From Heracleum sosnowskyi (taxonomy: Eukaryota > Streptophyta > Magnoliopsida > Apiales > Apiaceae), in assembly GCA_030848705.1 (NCBI GenBank), contig CM061236.1, positions 142,136,574 to 142,200,573 of the forward strand: a DNA stretch of 64,000 nt. The letters are read 5' to 3'. This document shows, piece by piece, positions 43,517 through 55,628 of this stretch. A model generated the notes under the pieces. It was not told the DNA's origin and ran no database searches. It saw nothing but the letters and a program-made list of their open reading frames with translations. The number at the start of each line of letters is the position of its first letter. The first letter of the stretch is position 1. A program made the position numbers and the translations under genes.

Positions 43517-44948
43517 TGTTATACCCGAAATTTGACTAAGGAAAGAATAATGACAGAAGATGAACTTGGAGCTCCAGAACAGGGGTGGAAAGGTGTTTGA
43601 GAGCCAACGTGGGGCGTGCCAAGGTTGGAGCGCTGACGTCGGGCGTGCCAAGGTTGGAGCGCCCACGTCGGGTGTGCCAAGGTTGGAGCGCCCACGTCGG
43701 GCGTGCCAAGGTTGGAGCGCCCAGGTCGGGCGTGCCAAGGTTGGAGCGCCCACGTCGGGTGTGCCAAGGTTGGAGAGCAGACGTCGGGCTTGCCAAGGTT
43801 GGAGCGCCCACGTCGGGCGTGCCAAGGTTGGAGCGCCCACGTCGGGCGTGCCAAGGTTGGAGCGCCCACGTCGGGCGTGCCAAGGTTGGAGAGCAGACGT
43901 CGGGCGTGCCAAGGTTGGAGCGCCCACGTCGGGCGTGCCAAGGTTGGAGCGCCCACGTCGGGCGTGCCATGGAATATATTAATATGAATGATAGGTGAAG
44001 GAAACATGAGGTGAACTTGGAGCTCCAAAACAGGACTGGGGATGCGTTGGAGCGCCAACCATGAGCAGGACCAAGGTTGGAGCGCCAACCTTGGGCGAAC
44101 CACAAGCTGGCGCGCCAACATGCCGTAGAAGACCAAGTTGGGGTGCCAACTTGGAGGTAACATGAAGAAGGGATAGAGTATTATTTAATTGGTGATATGT
44201 ATTGAAGATTTATTGAAGACTACAAGATGAAGGCCTGATTCTGTATTCTAATAAGTTATCCTTATTGGGGAATTAAGGAATGATTAAGCTTGTCTATGCA
44301 CTCAAAGGGTCTATTCCTGTATTCTAGCAAGTTATCCTTGTTGGGGGAGTAAGATACACCTGGTGCGACGATAACTTTGGAGAACTTGCCCTGTAGTCTG
44401 GTGGGTTATCCTCATCGGGGGGTAAGGACCAGCTTGTGCATTTGGAGTAAGTCATGACTTTTCCCTGCAACTAATGACTGATGTGGTAGTTGGTAGCGGT
44501 TGATGTTAGCTCCAATAGTTAGGGCTAATGTTGTATCCGTGAAGGCACGGTCATAGTTGAGCCTTGGGGTCATCGGCTAGGCTTCATCGTATGGGCTCTC
44601 CTTAGTGGGCTTGGATATGCATTTCATGATAATTTAAGAGTTCTAGTCCGACATGGACTATGCTTGACGCTTATCACCAAGGAGACCTATCTCTAATGGA
44701 CTTAGGTTCCTTGTCCTACAAGAACTACGTGGGCTTGATTCCCTATAAATAGGGATACGTAGGCACATTGTGAGGGGTTGGAAGAGAAGTGCTCATCGAG
44801 CCACCACCATAAAACCCTTGCAATCTCAGCCCCCAATTCATCACAACCACCACACTCCGGTGACTTTTTCGGCGAAGAACCACCATCATAGATCTTGATT
44901 CCGACATATAACCTCAAATTTTGTTATCACAAATTTCTCCGTTAACAA
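43517..44948 (+). repeat. 5' LTR of element C (1432 bp)
   Basis: Carries about 13 tandem copies of a 29-bp unit (43610-43975) and TATAAATA at 44744-44751. The unit is GC-rich against an AT-rich surround. Confidence 0.92.
43610..43975 (+). repeat. 29-bp minisatellite in element C 5' LTR
   Basis: About thirteen head-to-tail 29-bp units built on CGCCCACGTCGGGCG followed by TGCCAAGGTTGGAG. Variant units include two with AGCAGACGTCGGG and one with CGCCCAGGTCGGG. There are no spacers, so it is not a CRISPR array. Confidence 0.95.
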
Positions 44949-47387
44949 ATTGGCGCTAGAAGGAGGGGAATTCAAGATCTACATCTAGGAGGAAGGATGT
45001 TCATCACGACGTGGTTCTTATTTAGAGGTTTGTTAGATCGATGGGAGCTTCAAGCGCAATTCTACCCCAACAGCAAGGTGTGGACATGATTTCAAGGCAG
45101 TAGCAAGGTGTTGGGCATGGTTTCAAGGCATGCAGAAAGGTGTTGGATATGGATTCAAGTTAATAGCAAGGTTTTCTGGTGGTGATATGAAACAGGTGAG
45201 ATCCTAAAAACAAGGAGGACGGTGAGGTCCTAAAAACAAGGAAGAAGGCTATATAGTTGGAAAGTCCTAAAGTTTCGGGTTACATCTGTGAGATTGACAT
45301 AGCAGCTACAACCATCTCTAACTTAGTTGGCGCGCCAACATGTTCAAGTTATGTTCGGGTGCACCAGGATACAAGGAAGTTCTGAACTTGGAAGGATTTG
45401 AAGGGATGGCTGATTATGAGTCTAAATAGAAGATAATTCGGATTTACTGGGCTACACGGGCTGCCTACAATATTTGGGTCATATCTTGAGTTCCAGAAGT
45501 TCGATTTTGATGATCTTACAGTCCACGCGAAGCTTATGGAATTATCTTTAAATCTGAGATGATCCTATAAGAAAAATACAAGTAGAACAGCCCATAAATT
45601 GGCGCGCCAACTCCTCACATGACGCGCTAACAAAAAGTATTTTTAGGAAGCCTTTTCAACCAAGTTGACGCGATAACTTTACCGAGTTTACCTTCTCATG
45701 TTAGTTGGTGCGCCAAACCATCTCAGGGTGCACAAACCAGGTGATAAGGTGGAGGAAGTTGTTCAGAGTATGGTAGAAGTTCTATCAGTAAGCGTTCCAG
45801 ACAAGTTGGCGTGACAACATCGCTAAGTTCTCTTGGAACGTATCCTTCAGCGAAAAGGTTACATGAAGAAAGGATGCAAGGATTCTTTGAATGTATCTTC
45901 AAGAAGGAGTTTGAAGTTGTGATTGCAATTTGCCACTGCAAGTAGATGCGCCAAGTCCTCTCCAGGCGCGCCAACAGGTAAGAGAACTAATGTTATATGA
46001 CATTCTTGTTGTAGTCTACCTTCTATAGCAGGTGAATGTAAGGAAGTTTTCTAAAGGAGTTGTAAGGAGTTGAGCTAGGATGCGTTCTAATAAGTTGTCG
46101 CGCCAACATTGACAAGTCGACCCCTTAACTCCAAGTTGGCACGCCAACTCCTCTGCCGAGACATTCGCAGGCCTCCAAGGGTTTACTTGGTCGAAGACTA
46201 CCAGGAGTTTACCTGGATAAATTGTGACTTCGTCACTCTTAAATTTAATCCTCTACGTGAGATGCCCCTATAAGGGATGATAATAATTTGTGACATCGTC
46301 ACTCTTAAATTTAATCCTCTTCGTGAGATGCCCCGGTAAGGGAAGACTATATAAAATACTTTTACACTCGGGGGGTAGTATGCGTACACCCTCCAAAATG
46401 AATTTGAATGTTCAAAAGAACTATGAGATATGTTACAAGTAATGCAGGGCTGCGGGCACCTACTAAATGATGTGAAGAATGATACAAGTAGTGCGGGGCT
46501 ACGACCACCTACTTAGAGAAAGTAAGAAATATTGTTAGTAGTGCGGGGTGTAAGCCACCTACTTGAGATGAAAGATATTATCTATAGAGAAGTTTATTTG
46601 ACTTTCCCACTTACTTACACAGAGAAGCAACAACTAATCTTTCCTAGTCTCGGGGGGTACTAGCTCTACCTCACCAAGCTAAGGATCAAATTTTATTTAC
46701 AGGAACAAGCTTGGATTATCAACTCAATTGTCGCGCCAAATAAGTTGTTGCATCAACTACATGGTCTTGCTCAACTGAATTACTTTTTTCTTAGCCAAAT
46801 GGATTGCATACAAATATTCAGGAACTGAGATGATGAAAATCAAGATTCGGCATTGTCTTCACCAACTTTGTTTTCTAGAGGATTGGCCTCCTCATCTTCT
46901 TGGCGCGCCACATTTGCTCTCTCTGCAGCAATCATCTGCTCCTACATTGGAAAAACTAGCGAACTAGTTGGTCCGCTCGTGGCTCTTTCTTCTCAAAATT
47001 ACAATATTATTTTTCTTGGCAACTTCTAGGATCATGCTCTTACTCTCAAGGGACTTCTCCTAGCATGCCAAATATTTGCAAAGTTTCAGGTTCAATTTTT
47101 CACCTCACCTTCGCAATGTGATGTTGGAGTGCCTACAAGCGCAATTTTCAGTATGTTTACATCTGAGCACTTGGCACGACAATATGAGATTTCTTGAAGA
47201 CAACATAGGTTACGCCCTGTGAGAAGAATACACTTTATTTGAAGGTGATTTTTGAAGACACAGAGAGGATTGGAATTATGGATTCTCACTTGGAAGACAC
47301 ATTCTGAAAACGGGAGACGATATCAAATTCCGCTCTTTATATAAGTCCCTGTAACATCCTTGATATTACAAGGACTTGGGGGGTAGT
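44949..47387 (+). other. Non-coding interior of element C
   Basis: Holds dispersed copies of a palindrome GTTGGCGCGCCAAC and decayed versions (for example 45326-45339, about 45602, 45964, 46095, 46137, 46733, 46900). It also has a ~66-bp direct duplication (46219-46343) and three ~50-bp repeats around 'agtgcggggct...ccacctact' (46435-46570). No long frame resembles a retrotransposon protein. Confidence 0.8.
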
Positions 47388-48760
47388 TGTTATACCCGAA
47401 ATTTGACTAAGGAAAGAATAATGACAGAAGATGAACTTGGAGCTCCAGAACAGGGGTGGAAAGGTGTTTGAGAGCCAACGTGGGGCGTGCCAAGGTTGGA
47501 GCGCTGACGTCGGGCGTGCCAAGGTTGGAGCGCCCACGTCGGGCGTGCCAAGGTTGGAGCGCCCAGGTCGGGCGTGCCAAGGTTGGAGCGCCCACGTCGG
47601 GCGTGCCAAGGTTGGAGAGCAGACGTCGGGCTTGCCAAGGTTGGAGCGCCCACGTCGGGCGTGCCAAGGTTGGAGCGCCCACGTCGGGCGTGCCAAGGTT
47701 GGAGCGCCCACGTCGGGCGTGCCAAGGTTGGAGCGCCCACGTCGGGCGTGCCAAGGTTGGAGCGCCCACGTCGGGTGTGCCATGGAATATATTAATATGA
47801 ATGATAGGTGAAGGAAACATGAGGTGAACTTGGAGCTCCAAAACAGGACTGGGGATGCGTTGGAGCACCAACCATGAGCAGGACCAAGGTTGGAGCGCCA
47901 ACCTTGGGCGAACCACAAGCTGGCGCGCCAACATGCCGTAGAAGACCAAGTTGGGGTGCCAACTTGGAGGTAACATGAAGAAGGGATAGAGTATTATTTA
48001 ATTGGTGATATGTATTGAAGATTTATTGAAGACTACAAGATGAAGGCCTGATTCTGTATTCTAATAAGTTATCCTTATTGGGGAATTAAGGAATGATTAA
48101 GCTTGTCTATGCACTCAAAGGGTCTATTCCTGTATTCTAGCAAGTTATCCTTGTTGGGGGAGTAAGATACACCTGGTGCGACGATAACTTTGGAGAACTT
48201 GCCCTGTAGTCTGGTGGGTTATCCTCATCGGGGGGTAAGGACCAGCTTGTGCATTTGGAGTAAGTCATGACTTTTCCCTGCAACTAATGACTGATGTGGT
48301 AGTTGGTAGCGGTTGATGTTAGCTCCAATAGTTAGGGCTAATGTTGTATCCGTGAAGGCACGGTCATAGTTGAGCCTTGGGGTCATCGGCTAGGCTTCAT
48401 CGTATGGGCTCTCCTTAGTGGGCTTGGATATGCATTTCATGATAATTTAAGAGTTCTAGTCCGACATGGACTATGCTTGACGCTTATCACCAAGGAGACC
48501 TATCTCTAATGGACTTAGGTTCCTTGTCCTACAAGAACTACGTGGGCTTGATTCCCTATAAATAGGGATACGTAGGCACATTGTGAGGGGTTGGAAGAGA
48601 AGTGCTCATCGAGCCACCACCATAAAACCCTTGCAATCTCAGCCCCCAATTCATCACAACCACCACACTCCGGTGACTTTTTCGGCGAAGAACCACCATC
48701 ATAGATCTTGATTCCGACATATAACCTCAAATTTTGTTATCACAAATTTCTCCGTTAACA
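47388..48760 (+). repeat. 3' LTR of element C (1373 bp)
   Basis: Same as the 5' LTR but with about 11 of the 29-bp units (47481-47783), two fewer, which accounts for the 59-bp length difference. TATAAATA at 48557-48564. Confidence 0.93.
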
Positions 48761-48765
48761 GTGAC
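48761..48765. repeat. Target-site duplication of element C, right copy
   Basis: GTGAC directly after the 3' LTR of C, restoring the B LTR. Confidence 0.9.
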
Positions 48766-49139
48766 AGTACGAGTTCCCCGCATAGTGTGCTGTCGAGGTT
48801 CCCAAGCTTGCTGTCGAGGGCTAAAGTTGCTGTCGCGAAGTCTTCCGCCAATGTTGCTGTCAGAGTGAATATGCTGTCTTGACTTGCAACATTCTGTCTT
48901 CTTGTAATCTTACTATCGAAGCTTTAGGACAATAACCTTTATTCATGTTGTCATCTAAATATATACCCTTTGAGGCTTGAACACAGCAAGTGAACTTCTT
49001 TCAAATTATACAACTAGAATAACATTACATACTGATTATAAGAACATACTTTGGCTGTGACAGTATGTTCTACTTAATTAAAAAATTAAGTACAATCAAA
49101 GTTAAGTTGTTTCTATGTTATCACCCATAAATCCCAACA

Positions 49140-49153
49140 ATCTCCCCCAATTT
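49140..49153 (-). other. Polypurine tract of Copia B
   Basis: On the minus strand AAATTGGGGGAGAT precedes the B LTR start TGTTGGGATT. Confidence 0.85.
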
Positions 49154-49231
49154 GTTTTTATGGGAAATAACAACAAATTTACAATATGTGCTGACAACTT
49201 AACTAACAAGATCAGAATGGATTAAGAATTT

Positions 49232-52200
49232 TTACTTAGCTTGAGATTTCCTCTTCTGCCTTGCTACATCCTCTCTTTTGAGAGCTTCTACCAAGCAGCT
49301 TTTTAGACTTTCTATAAGAGAAATTTCAGCAGCAGAAACTGCATCATCCTCTACTTCTTCAATGATCTTCTTTATAGAAGGGGAGATGAGAGAACTAACA
49401 TCCCTGAGATTCAGCCATTGTACTATATCATAAGGATAGGTTCTGAAGTGAAGTTCTTCATTAATGAGCTTGAATCTACTTCCAGGATAAGCATTGAGAG
49501 TCCTTCTCCTTTGCTTGTCCAGCTTTGAGTCTTCTCCTTTTCTTCCTTCCAATACATTCTCTATTTCATCAGAACAAATCTGCTCCAAGGGATGAATAGA
49601 TCCAACTACCATATACTGTAAGTCCTTCAGAATAGTTGTTTTTAGCTTGTGAAAGCTGCAAACATAGATTTCTTCTTTTAGATACTTCATTCTTAGGGGA
49701 TTTTCCAGCATACATGATTGATAATTTGGAGCTTCACTTTCTGCCTTGTTGGAAACCTTGCATCTTTCCAGTAGTTCAGCTTCCTTCTTATCAAGTTCTG
49801 ACTTAGTTTGAGAATATTGAGAAGATTCAGGTCTTTTGCTTGGCTTGGGTTCCCTTTCCTGAGTTGGTTGGGTTTGCCCTTCTTCTGTGGGTAAGTCCTC
49901 AAACTCATAGTGCCAGTGGTATGGTATAGGAGAAGGTGGGAGATTAGTTAGAATATCAGCATCATCAAAATCTGCAAAATTGTAGCCAAATTTCTGATAG
50001 AATTCAGCATCCCTATCAGCCTGATATTTCAAAATATGTTCCATGACAGACTCTGGAACATTATCATAACTCTCCAACAACTCTACCATTCTTTCCAGGT
50101 AGAAGAAGTCAATTCTCCTTTTATCTATGGTAGATGTCCTACCACTGGTTGATGTGGACACCAGGTTGAAGTCCTTATCAACCTCGGTAGATCTTGAACC
50201 TTCCCACCATAGAATGTACTCAGTGGCCTCTTGATTTGCATCCAATTTAACCTCAACACTCTTGATTTCCCAAGATTGCATCTGTTGAATTTTAAGACTG
50301 TTGGGAGGAATTGATTGAATTGGCATCTTCAAATTTCTGCCTAAACCAGTGGCCTTTTCCTTTCCTGAGCACATGTGCTTTCCTGCAGGTTTCTGTCTAG
50401 TAAACCATGCCTTAGCTTTAGCTTTCAGTCTCTTGGGCTTGACAGCAGCTTTGGTTTCATCCTTGATAGAACCTTCCTTGATAGTACCTTTGTCGACAGC
50501 ATCTTCCATGACAGCATCTTCTATGACAGTATCCTTGTCGACAGTACCTTTGGTGACAGCATCTTTTTCTGCATTGATGCAGTCAATAACACATCTAAGA
50601 ATGCCTGCCTCCAAAGCTTCCAGTATTCTTGACTCCTCTTCATCTGTAGCACCAGCATCTTTCTTTTCCTGATTAGGAGTTTCTTCATTGCCTTCATTTT
50701 GGGATTGAATACCAGTATTCCCAGAATTACTTCCACCAGCATTTCCAGCATTTCTAGAAGCTTCACCACCTCCAACCTCATCATCATCATCATCCTGAGG
50801 AGGAAGGTCATAGAGGCAACTTCCACCTTGATCATTTCTTTTGGCATTGGCTCTAGAGATTAGTTCCTTCACTCTAGCTCCCAGTGCCTTGTCTCTCAAC
50901 ACCAGCATTTTGTAGATCTCTTGAACAGCATAAGCTCTTCCTGGATTGGCATTTGAATTGAGTATTCCATCTAACACTTTCAGAATTGACTTGGTTTCCA
51001 TTCTGGATGTGCCAACCAAATTCATGAAGCTGTTCCTTCTTGTGCCATCCTTAGTTTCAGATTTATAGAAAACACATGGTGGATTTGTGTAGACTTCAGG
51101 TAGTTTTTGTATGAGCAGGTTCTGGATTTGCATATCTAATATTTCATTGAATGGTGTTTGAGTTGCCCTGATCTTTCCCTTCAAGGCACACAACACCTTT
51201 GCTGGCAGACTCTGCAATAATTGCATTGTGATGAAATAAGATATGCCAGAAGTGAGATAAATACTTACAGCCCATCTTTTCTCATCATTCACCATTACAC
51301 TGACACTAGTAATTTGTTCCTTTAACAGTTTTGTGGTGTTGGTTGGACGGTTGCTTGGAGCATTCATTGCTTTTTCCACCAAACTGCTAAATTCACTGTC
51401 ATGGTTGTGTAATGTGCTCTCCCTGTAATCCGCCATCAAGACATTGGCTTCTTCTTGATCAAATTGAGTGCCATTTGTCCAAATAATTCCCTTTTGGATG
51501 GATTCAGGCAGTTTCCCTTTACCTTTCCCAAGTTTGTTTTGTTCCTCCATTTCTCTCCATTTCTTCTGTAGAGCAGTTTCTTGAGTTTCTGGAGTTGGCT
51601 CTCTAATCAACACAGGAGGCAAGATTGGATGTCTAGATGCAGGTCTTCTTTGCAATGCATCTTGAGTTTCCTTTGACATTAACACCCTTTCTCCATCCAT
51701 TTCCACTTCAACAGGCTTTTCAGCTTTATCCTGTGGTTGTGCACTGCTTGGTTTGACTTGCTCCCCCTTAGACATTGCTTTCCTTTTAGCTCCCCCTCTG
51801 GTCTCCACAGCTACAGGCTCCCCCTGAGTTCCACCTGATTCCTGAATAGGCAATGATTCTGATCTTGCTACCTTCTCCCCCTTAGTTGAGTTGGCAGCTA
51901 CTAGGTCAGTAAGGAACTGAATAGAGAGTTGAGTAGCAGCAAAACCATCAACCACCAGTTGAGAGAGAGAGTCCATTTTGGAGTTGAGGGTAGCACACTA
52001 TCCTTCCAGAGCTGCAATCCTGTTACCATAAGTAGCAGAGGGGCCACCATACCTTAACCTTCTTGGAGGAGAAGGAAAAGAAAGGGGCTTGGAGGCTATG
52101 GGGGTTCTCACACTCTCAGGGTGTTTTTGAGTGATCTCATCACCCCTCACAGTTTGACTCTCAAGGCCTAGTGCCTGAATAGTGTGGGCTCCCTCAATAA

Positions 52201-54179
52201 CTCTCTGGACATGCTCAAGTCCCTCTCCTTTTGCCAGCTCATTTGGCTGCCTCTCATTTTTATGCTCACCTCTCTTTTCTTTTATCTCTCTTTTCTTTTG
52301 CACACCCTCACTCAACCTAGATGCATGGATATGAGCAGTACTAACATGCATGGAAGGAGTAGATTTAGAATGTACCTTTAAGAGTTTGGCAAGAGGTAGA
52401 TCATCATCAGAGACATCCTCAATGATCACAGCATCAAAATCAGGCTGAGAGGACTGGACAGCATCTTTGGCAGGAATGTTACTATCAGTTGGAGTCTGGA
52501 CAGCAGGTTCTGGCATGACAGCAACTTTGGGAGGTGGAGTGACAGTAGGTTCTGTAGTGACAGTATCTTTCTCTCCACCCATGACAGCAGCTGTGTCCAG
52601 GACAGCAACATTGCCAGTGTCTTTGACAGCAACAGAGGCTGTGACAGCAGCTTCCTGAAGGTAAGATGCTCCTTGGAGTTCAGACAAAGTGTTGGCTGTT
52701 TCATTTTCTGACAAAATACCACTTTGCCCTAGCTCAGTGTTTGGAGGAGTGGTGTCCATCTCACTTTGAGAAATGGGTTCTTGTGGACCACTAGATGGGG
52801 GCTCATCCATGAATGGAGATGGATGATCAAAACCTGAAGGGTTGGGATTGTCCCCTTCTCTAGGTTGTGGAGAAGAAACAAAAGAATGTGTAGGGAAGGA
52901 AGAAGGTGAAAGTGTAGTAGAGAGTGGGGGCTGATTCACAGATGAAACATGTGAACCATCAATAGGAGTAGAGAAATCCTCACTGTGCCCTAACTCACTG
53001 TGTGTTTCTTCAAGTGGGGGTATCTCAGGTTGGGAACCATGAGTTTGTGCAGACTCTGTACAGGGTGCCTTGGGAGACAGGCCAATTTCAATAGATGTCC
53101 CTTGTTGAGAAGGCACATCTAGGGAGGAGTTTATTTCCCTGGTTTCCTCTACAGTCTTTTGGGAGACTGCAGGGTGGCTGACAGTGGTTTTGGTCCTCCT
53201 AGCTCTCTTCTTCTTAGGCTCAGGGGGAACCACTGTGGGTTCTGTTTGACTACCTTCCTTATTTGCTGCACTAGGTGCAGTGTCTCCCTCTTGACTAACA
53301 GAGCTACCACCAACATCAGCCTCTAAGGATCTTTTTCTGGATTCTTGCAAGGCTTCTCTTTGGGCTTTGGGAAGTCTAGAGGGCCTAGGCTGAGTGTATG
53401 GTGTTGAATGTGGGTTAACTGAATTTGGGTCTAATTCAGTTTCATTCTCAAGAGAAAAGGAATCATAACCAGAAGGTAATGGATAATCAAGGTTGGACAC
53501 TTGATCAACCATGTGTTGAGTGAAACAGAGTGGAATGTGTGCATTGAGATCTTGTGATGATAACAGTGTGTGTGTGTGTTCTTTTTCAAAACTGAGCAAG
53601 CCTCTAAACGAGGAGCAGCATCATTAAAATCACAGAATGAATTAATGCACAACATAAGAAAGCGAGGGTAGAGTGATACCTTCTTACCTATGGCAGCTTT
53701 GAGGTGTGCCATGAGGAGAGCTCCAACATTCACCTTGTATCCATGGACAAGAAAATGTGTCAGTTTCTTGATGTAGGAGGGTATTCCATTCCAGCCTATG
53801 GACTTGGTAGAGAACACCTTGACCATCACATCAAATATCATACTCCACTCCTTTCGCAGATGTTTCCTATCCATTTCACCAGTTGGATACCACTTGGTAG
53901 TCCCCTCTTCGAGAATAGGGCCTGCATACCCAATCTTCAAGAAGAGCTTCTTGAGAGTGTCATCATTTGCAAGTTCAGTAAATTGTTGTCTTGCTTCAAG
54001 TGTAATTCCAAGAGCATTGTTGATGACCTCAGCTGTAAGAGTGTATTGTTGCCCAGAGATTGTGAATTGAATACCAGGGTTCTCACCCTCAGTTTGAGCA
54101 ACAGCAGTTTGCCAAAACGCCTCAAGTCTGTCTAAGTCGAGAATGGGGGTTGAGGTTATGGCATAACCGAGATAGGACT
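49232..54179 (-). pseudogene. Extra ORF of Copia B, broken by a stop, a frameshift and element E
   Basis: This is the counterpart of the 1618-residue ORF of element F, read in pieces. 54179 to about 53580 carries the plant-transposon domain (LEAFWQTAV, EVINNALGI, LRKEWSMIFDVMVKVF, VNVGALLMAHL, YPRFLMLCINSF). Frame is lost at a (GT)7 microsatellite (53566-53579). The second frame (to 51998) is Ser/Pro-rich and ends in an in-frame TAG at 51998-52000. Reading resumes in the same frame through MDSLSQLVVDG to 49232, with DKGTVDKDTVIEDAVMEDAV repeats and a charged C-terminus. The N-terminus is lost to element E at about 54180. Total open length is about 1650 codons. Confidence 0.82.
53566..53579. 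repeat. (GT)7 microsatellite at the frameshift in the B extra ORF
   Basis: The dinucleotide run lies exactly where the two overlapping minus frames exchange homology to the element F ORF, so slippage here probably caused the frameshift. Confidence 0.7.
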
Positions 54180-55615
54180 TGTGTTACGACCAAACTCAAC
54201 ACGCAAGTGCACGTGATCTCAAGTAATACAGATAGCAAATAAGGTTCGTTCCTACAGGGACTCGTTGTTTGTCTAGTTAATTCACTCACCAATGTATGAT
54301 TATTATCCGATGCTAAAACAAATAACAAAGTGGATTTTTGTTATCACTATAATTAATCTAAGAATTATAACTAATTAACAACTACTTAAACTGAGATTTA
54401 TATCGAATTACTTATGCGAATAAAACATGGGATTTCAACTTCATTAAACAATCCATCTAAAGTCTTCAATTCTCTAGCCCCTTCATGTGATTTGTTAATA
54501 CCTGATCGAACACACAAAACTGATATAAGTCAACTTTCGTTGTACCCATACCATCCTAAATAATATCCACAATTAAGATAGAAATCACTTAGTCTCCCAA
54601 TTATGCTTAGTCCTTATATGTCTATAAAGATTGAAAACATAATGGTTGAAGTACAAGCATTCAATTGATCACATAGTCGTCATAAAACGGTTAGAGTTAC
54701 GACACTAATTACGAATGATATTCTCACGCATAAACCTATGCTAGCATGGCAAGTTCTAAACTCTTAGATCCACTTTCGCTTCAATAAGAATTAACACACA
54801 ATTACAGAAGTTAGCTACTCTCCTATAACGAATTAAAACAACCATGATAGGATATCACATCAATCACACTATAGGCATCGAGAAAATTCAACTAATAGAC
54901 TTCAAGAATAACTCCGCTAAAACCCCATGACAACGAGTTAGTTCATAATCAAACTAATCGTCACCATGGGTTCTAATGTAAACATGATAGAAGAAAACGA
55001 ATTATAACTGTTATAAATATCAAGGGTTTTAAAGAGTACACCAAATCCAAGCATCCACAAGCTAGAAAGATTACAAGAAAATAATTGAAAAACGATCTTC
55101 TTCCTTGCTTCTTCGTGCTTTACAACTTCGTAAATAATACGTGATATGTGTCTCTTTTTGATCTCTAGGGTTTTCTTTCTTTTTATAGGCCTCCAGGTGC
55201 AACAAGTCGTATGGAATTGAATTTTTTAACTTTTCCTTGAAAAATCAGCAATTAGGTCAAAACAGGAAATTCCGTCAGAGTACCCGGCGCTGCCGCACCA
55301 AGTTTATATAGAAGTACGGCGCTGCCGCGCCAGAATCTCTGATCAGTTCTTTTCATGCGGCGCTGCCGCGCCAATTTCAAGCACTATCACGGCGCTGCCG
55401 CGCCATAACCTCTGGCCAGCAAATTGACTTTTTTCCCTTTTCTTCATTATAACTCCAAATTGCATTCCGATTGCTCCGCTACATTCCTAATACACCTGTG
55501 ATAAATATACCTGCACAATACCCTCAAAAGAGATCAAAAACACCACAACTCGAGTACAAACATTCGTTTTAAGCCATACGGAAACGTTCTAAGTGAATAA
55601 AATACCCACTTATCA
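54180..55615 (-). repeat. 3' LTR of Athila-type element E (~1436 bp)
   Basis: Begins TGATAAGTGGGTATTTTATT at 55615 and ends GGTCGTAACACA near 54180 (plus or minus 2 bp). It carries four copies of GGCGCTGCCGCGCC (55286-55299 with one change, 55318-55331, 55359-55372, 55391-55404). TATAAAAA at 55180-55187 lies about 100-215 bp downstream of them in the element's sense. Confidence 0.85.
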
Positions 55616-55628
55616 TACCCCCAAACTT
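55616..55628 (-). other. Polypurine tract of element E
   Basis: On the minus strand AAGTTTGGGGGTA lies directly before the LTR start TGATAAGTG. Confidence 0.85.

Larger units (their letters stand above)
43517..48760 (+). mobile_element. Non-coding LTR retrotransposon C (LARD-like)
   Basis: Two LTRs (43517-44948 and 47388-48760) begin TGTTATACCCG and end CCGTTAACA, flanked by the TSD GTGAC. A primer-binding site TTGGCGCTAGAAGGAGGGG follows the 5' LTR (44950-) and a polypurine tract ACTTGGGGGGTAGT precedes the 3' LTR. The 2.4-kb interior has no gag or pol, so it must depend on another element. The LTRs are nearly identical outside the tandem repeat; I see one clear substitution (44051 region against 47864). 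It is a very recent insertion. Confidence 0.92.
42832..49139 (-). mobile_element. 3' LTR of Copia element B, split by element C
   Basis: Minus strand: begins TGTTGGGATTTATGGG at 49139 after the polypurine tract and ends CAAGGACCAACA at 42832. Removing element C and one TSD copy leaves about 1059 bp. It has a C-run near its end (42852-42865) as in A and F. The word TGCTGTC (plus reading) recurs about ten times across both halves, once inside GCTGTCGCGAAGTC near 48827, which overlaps the element F motif. Confidence 0.82.

Noticed and set aside
43610..43975. CRISPR-like array of 29-bp repeats
   Set aside because: Units are directly head to tail with no spacers, in a plant LTR.
43493..44163. Several overlapping long ORFs on both strands over the 29-bp repeat (also 47337-47976)
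   Set aside because: The unit has no stop in these frames and 29 is not a multiple of 3, so successive units open all frames. They are products of repetition inside an LTR, not genes.
46198..46389. ORF with duplicated PYRGISRRGLNLRVT
   Set aside because: It is the translation of a ~66-bp direct repeat in non-coding element C; nothing suggests expression.
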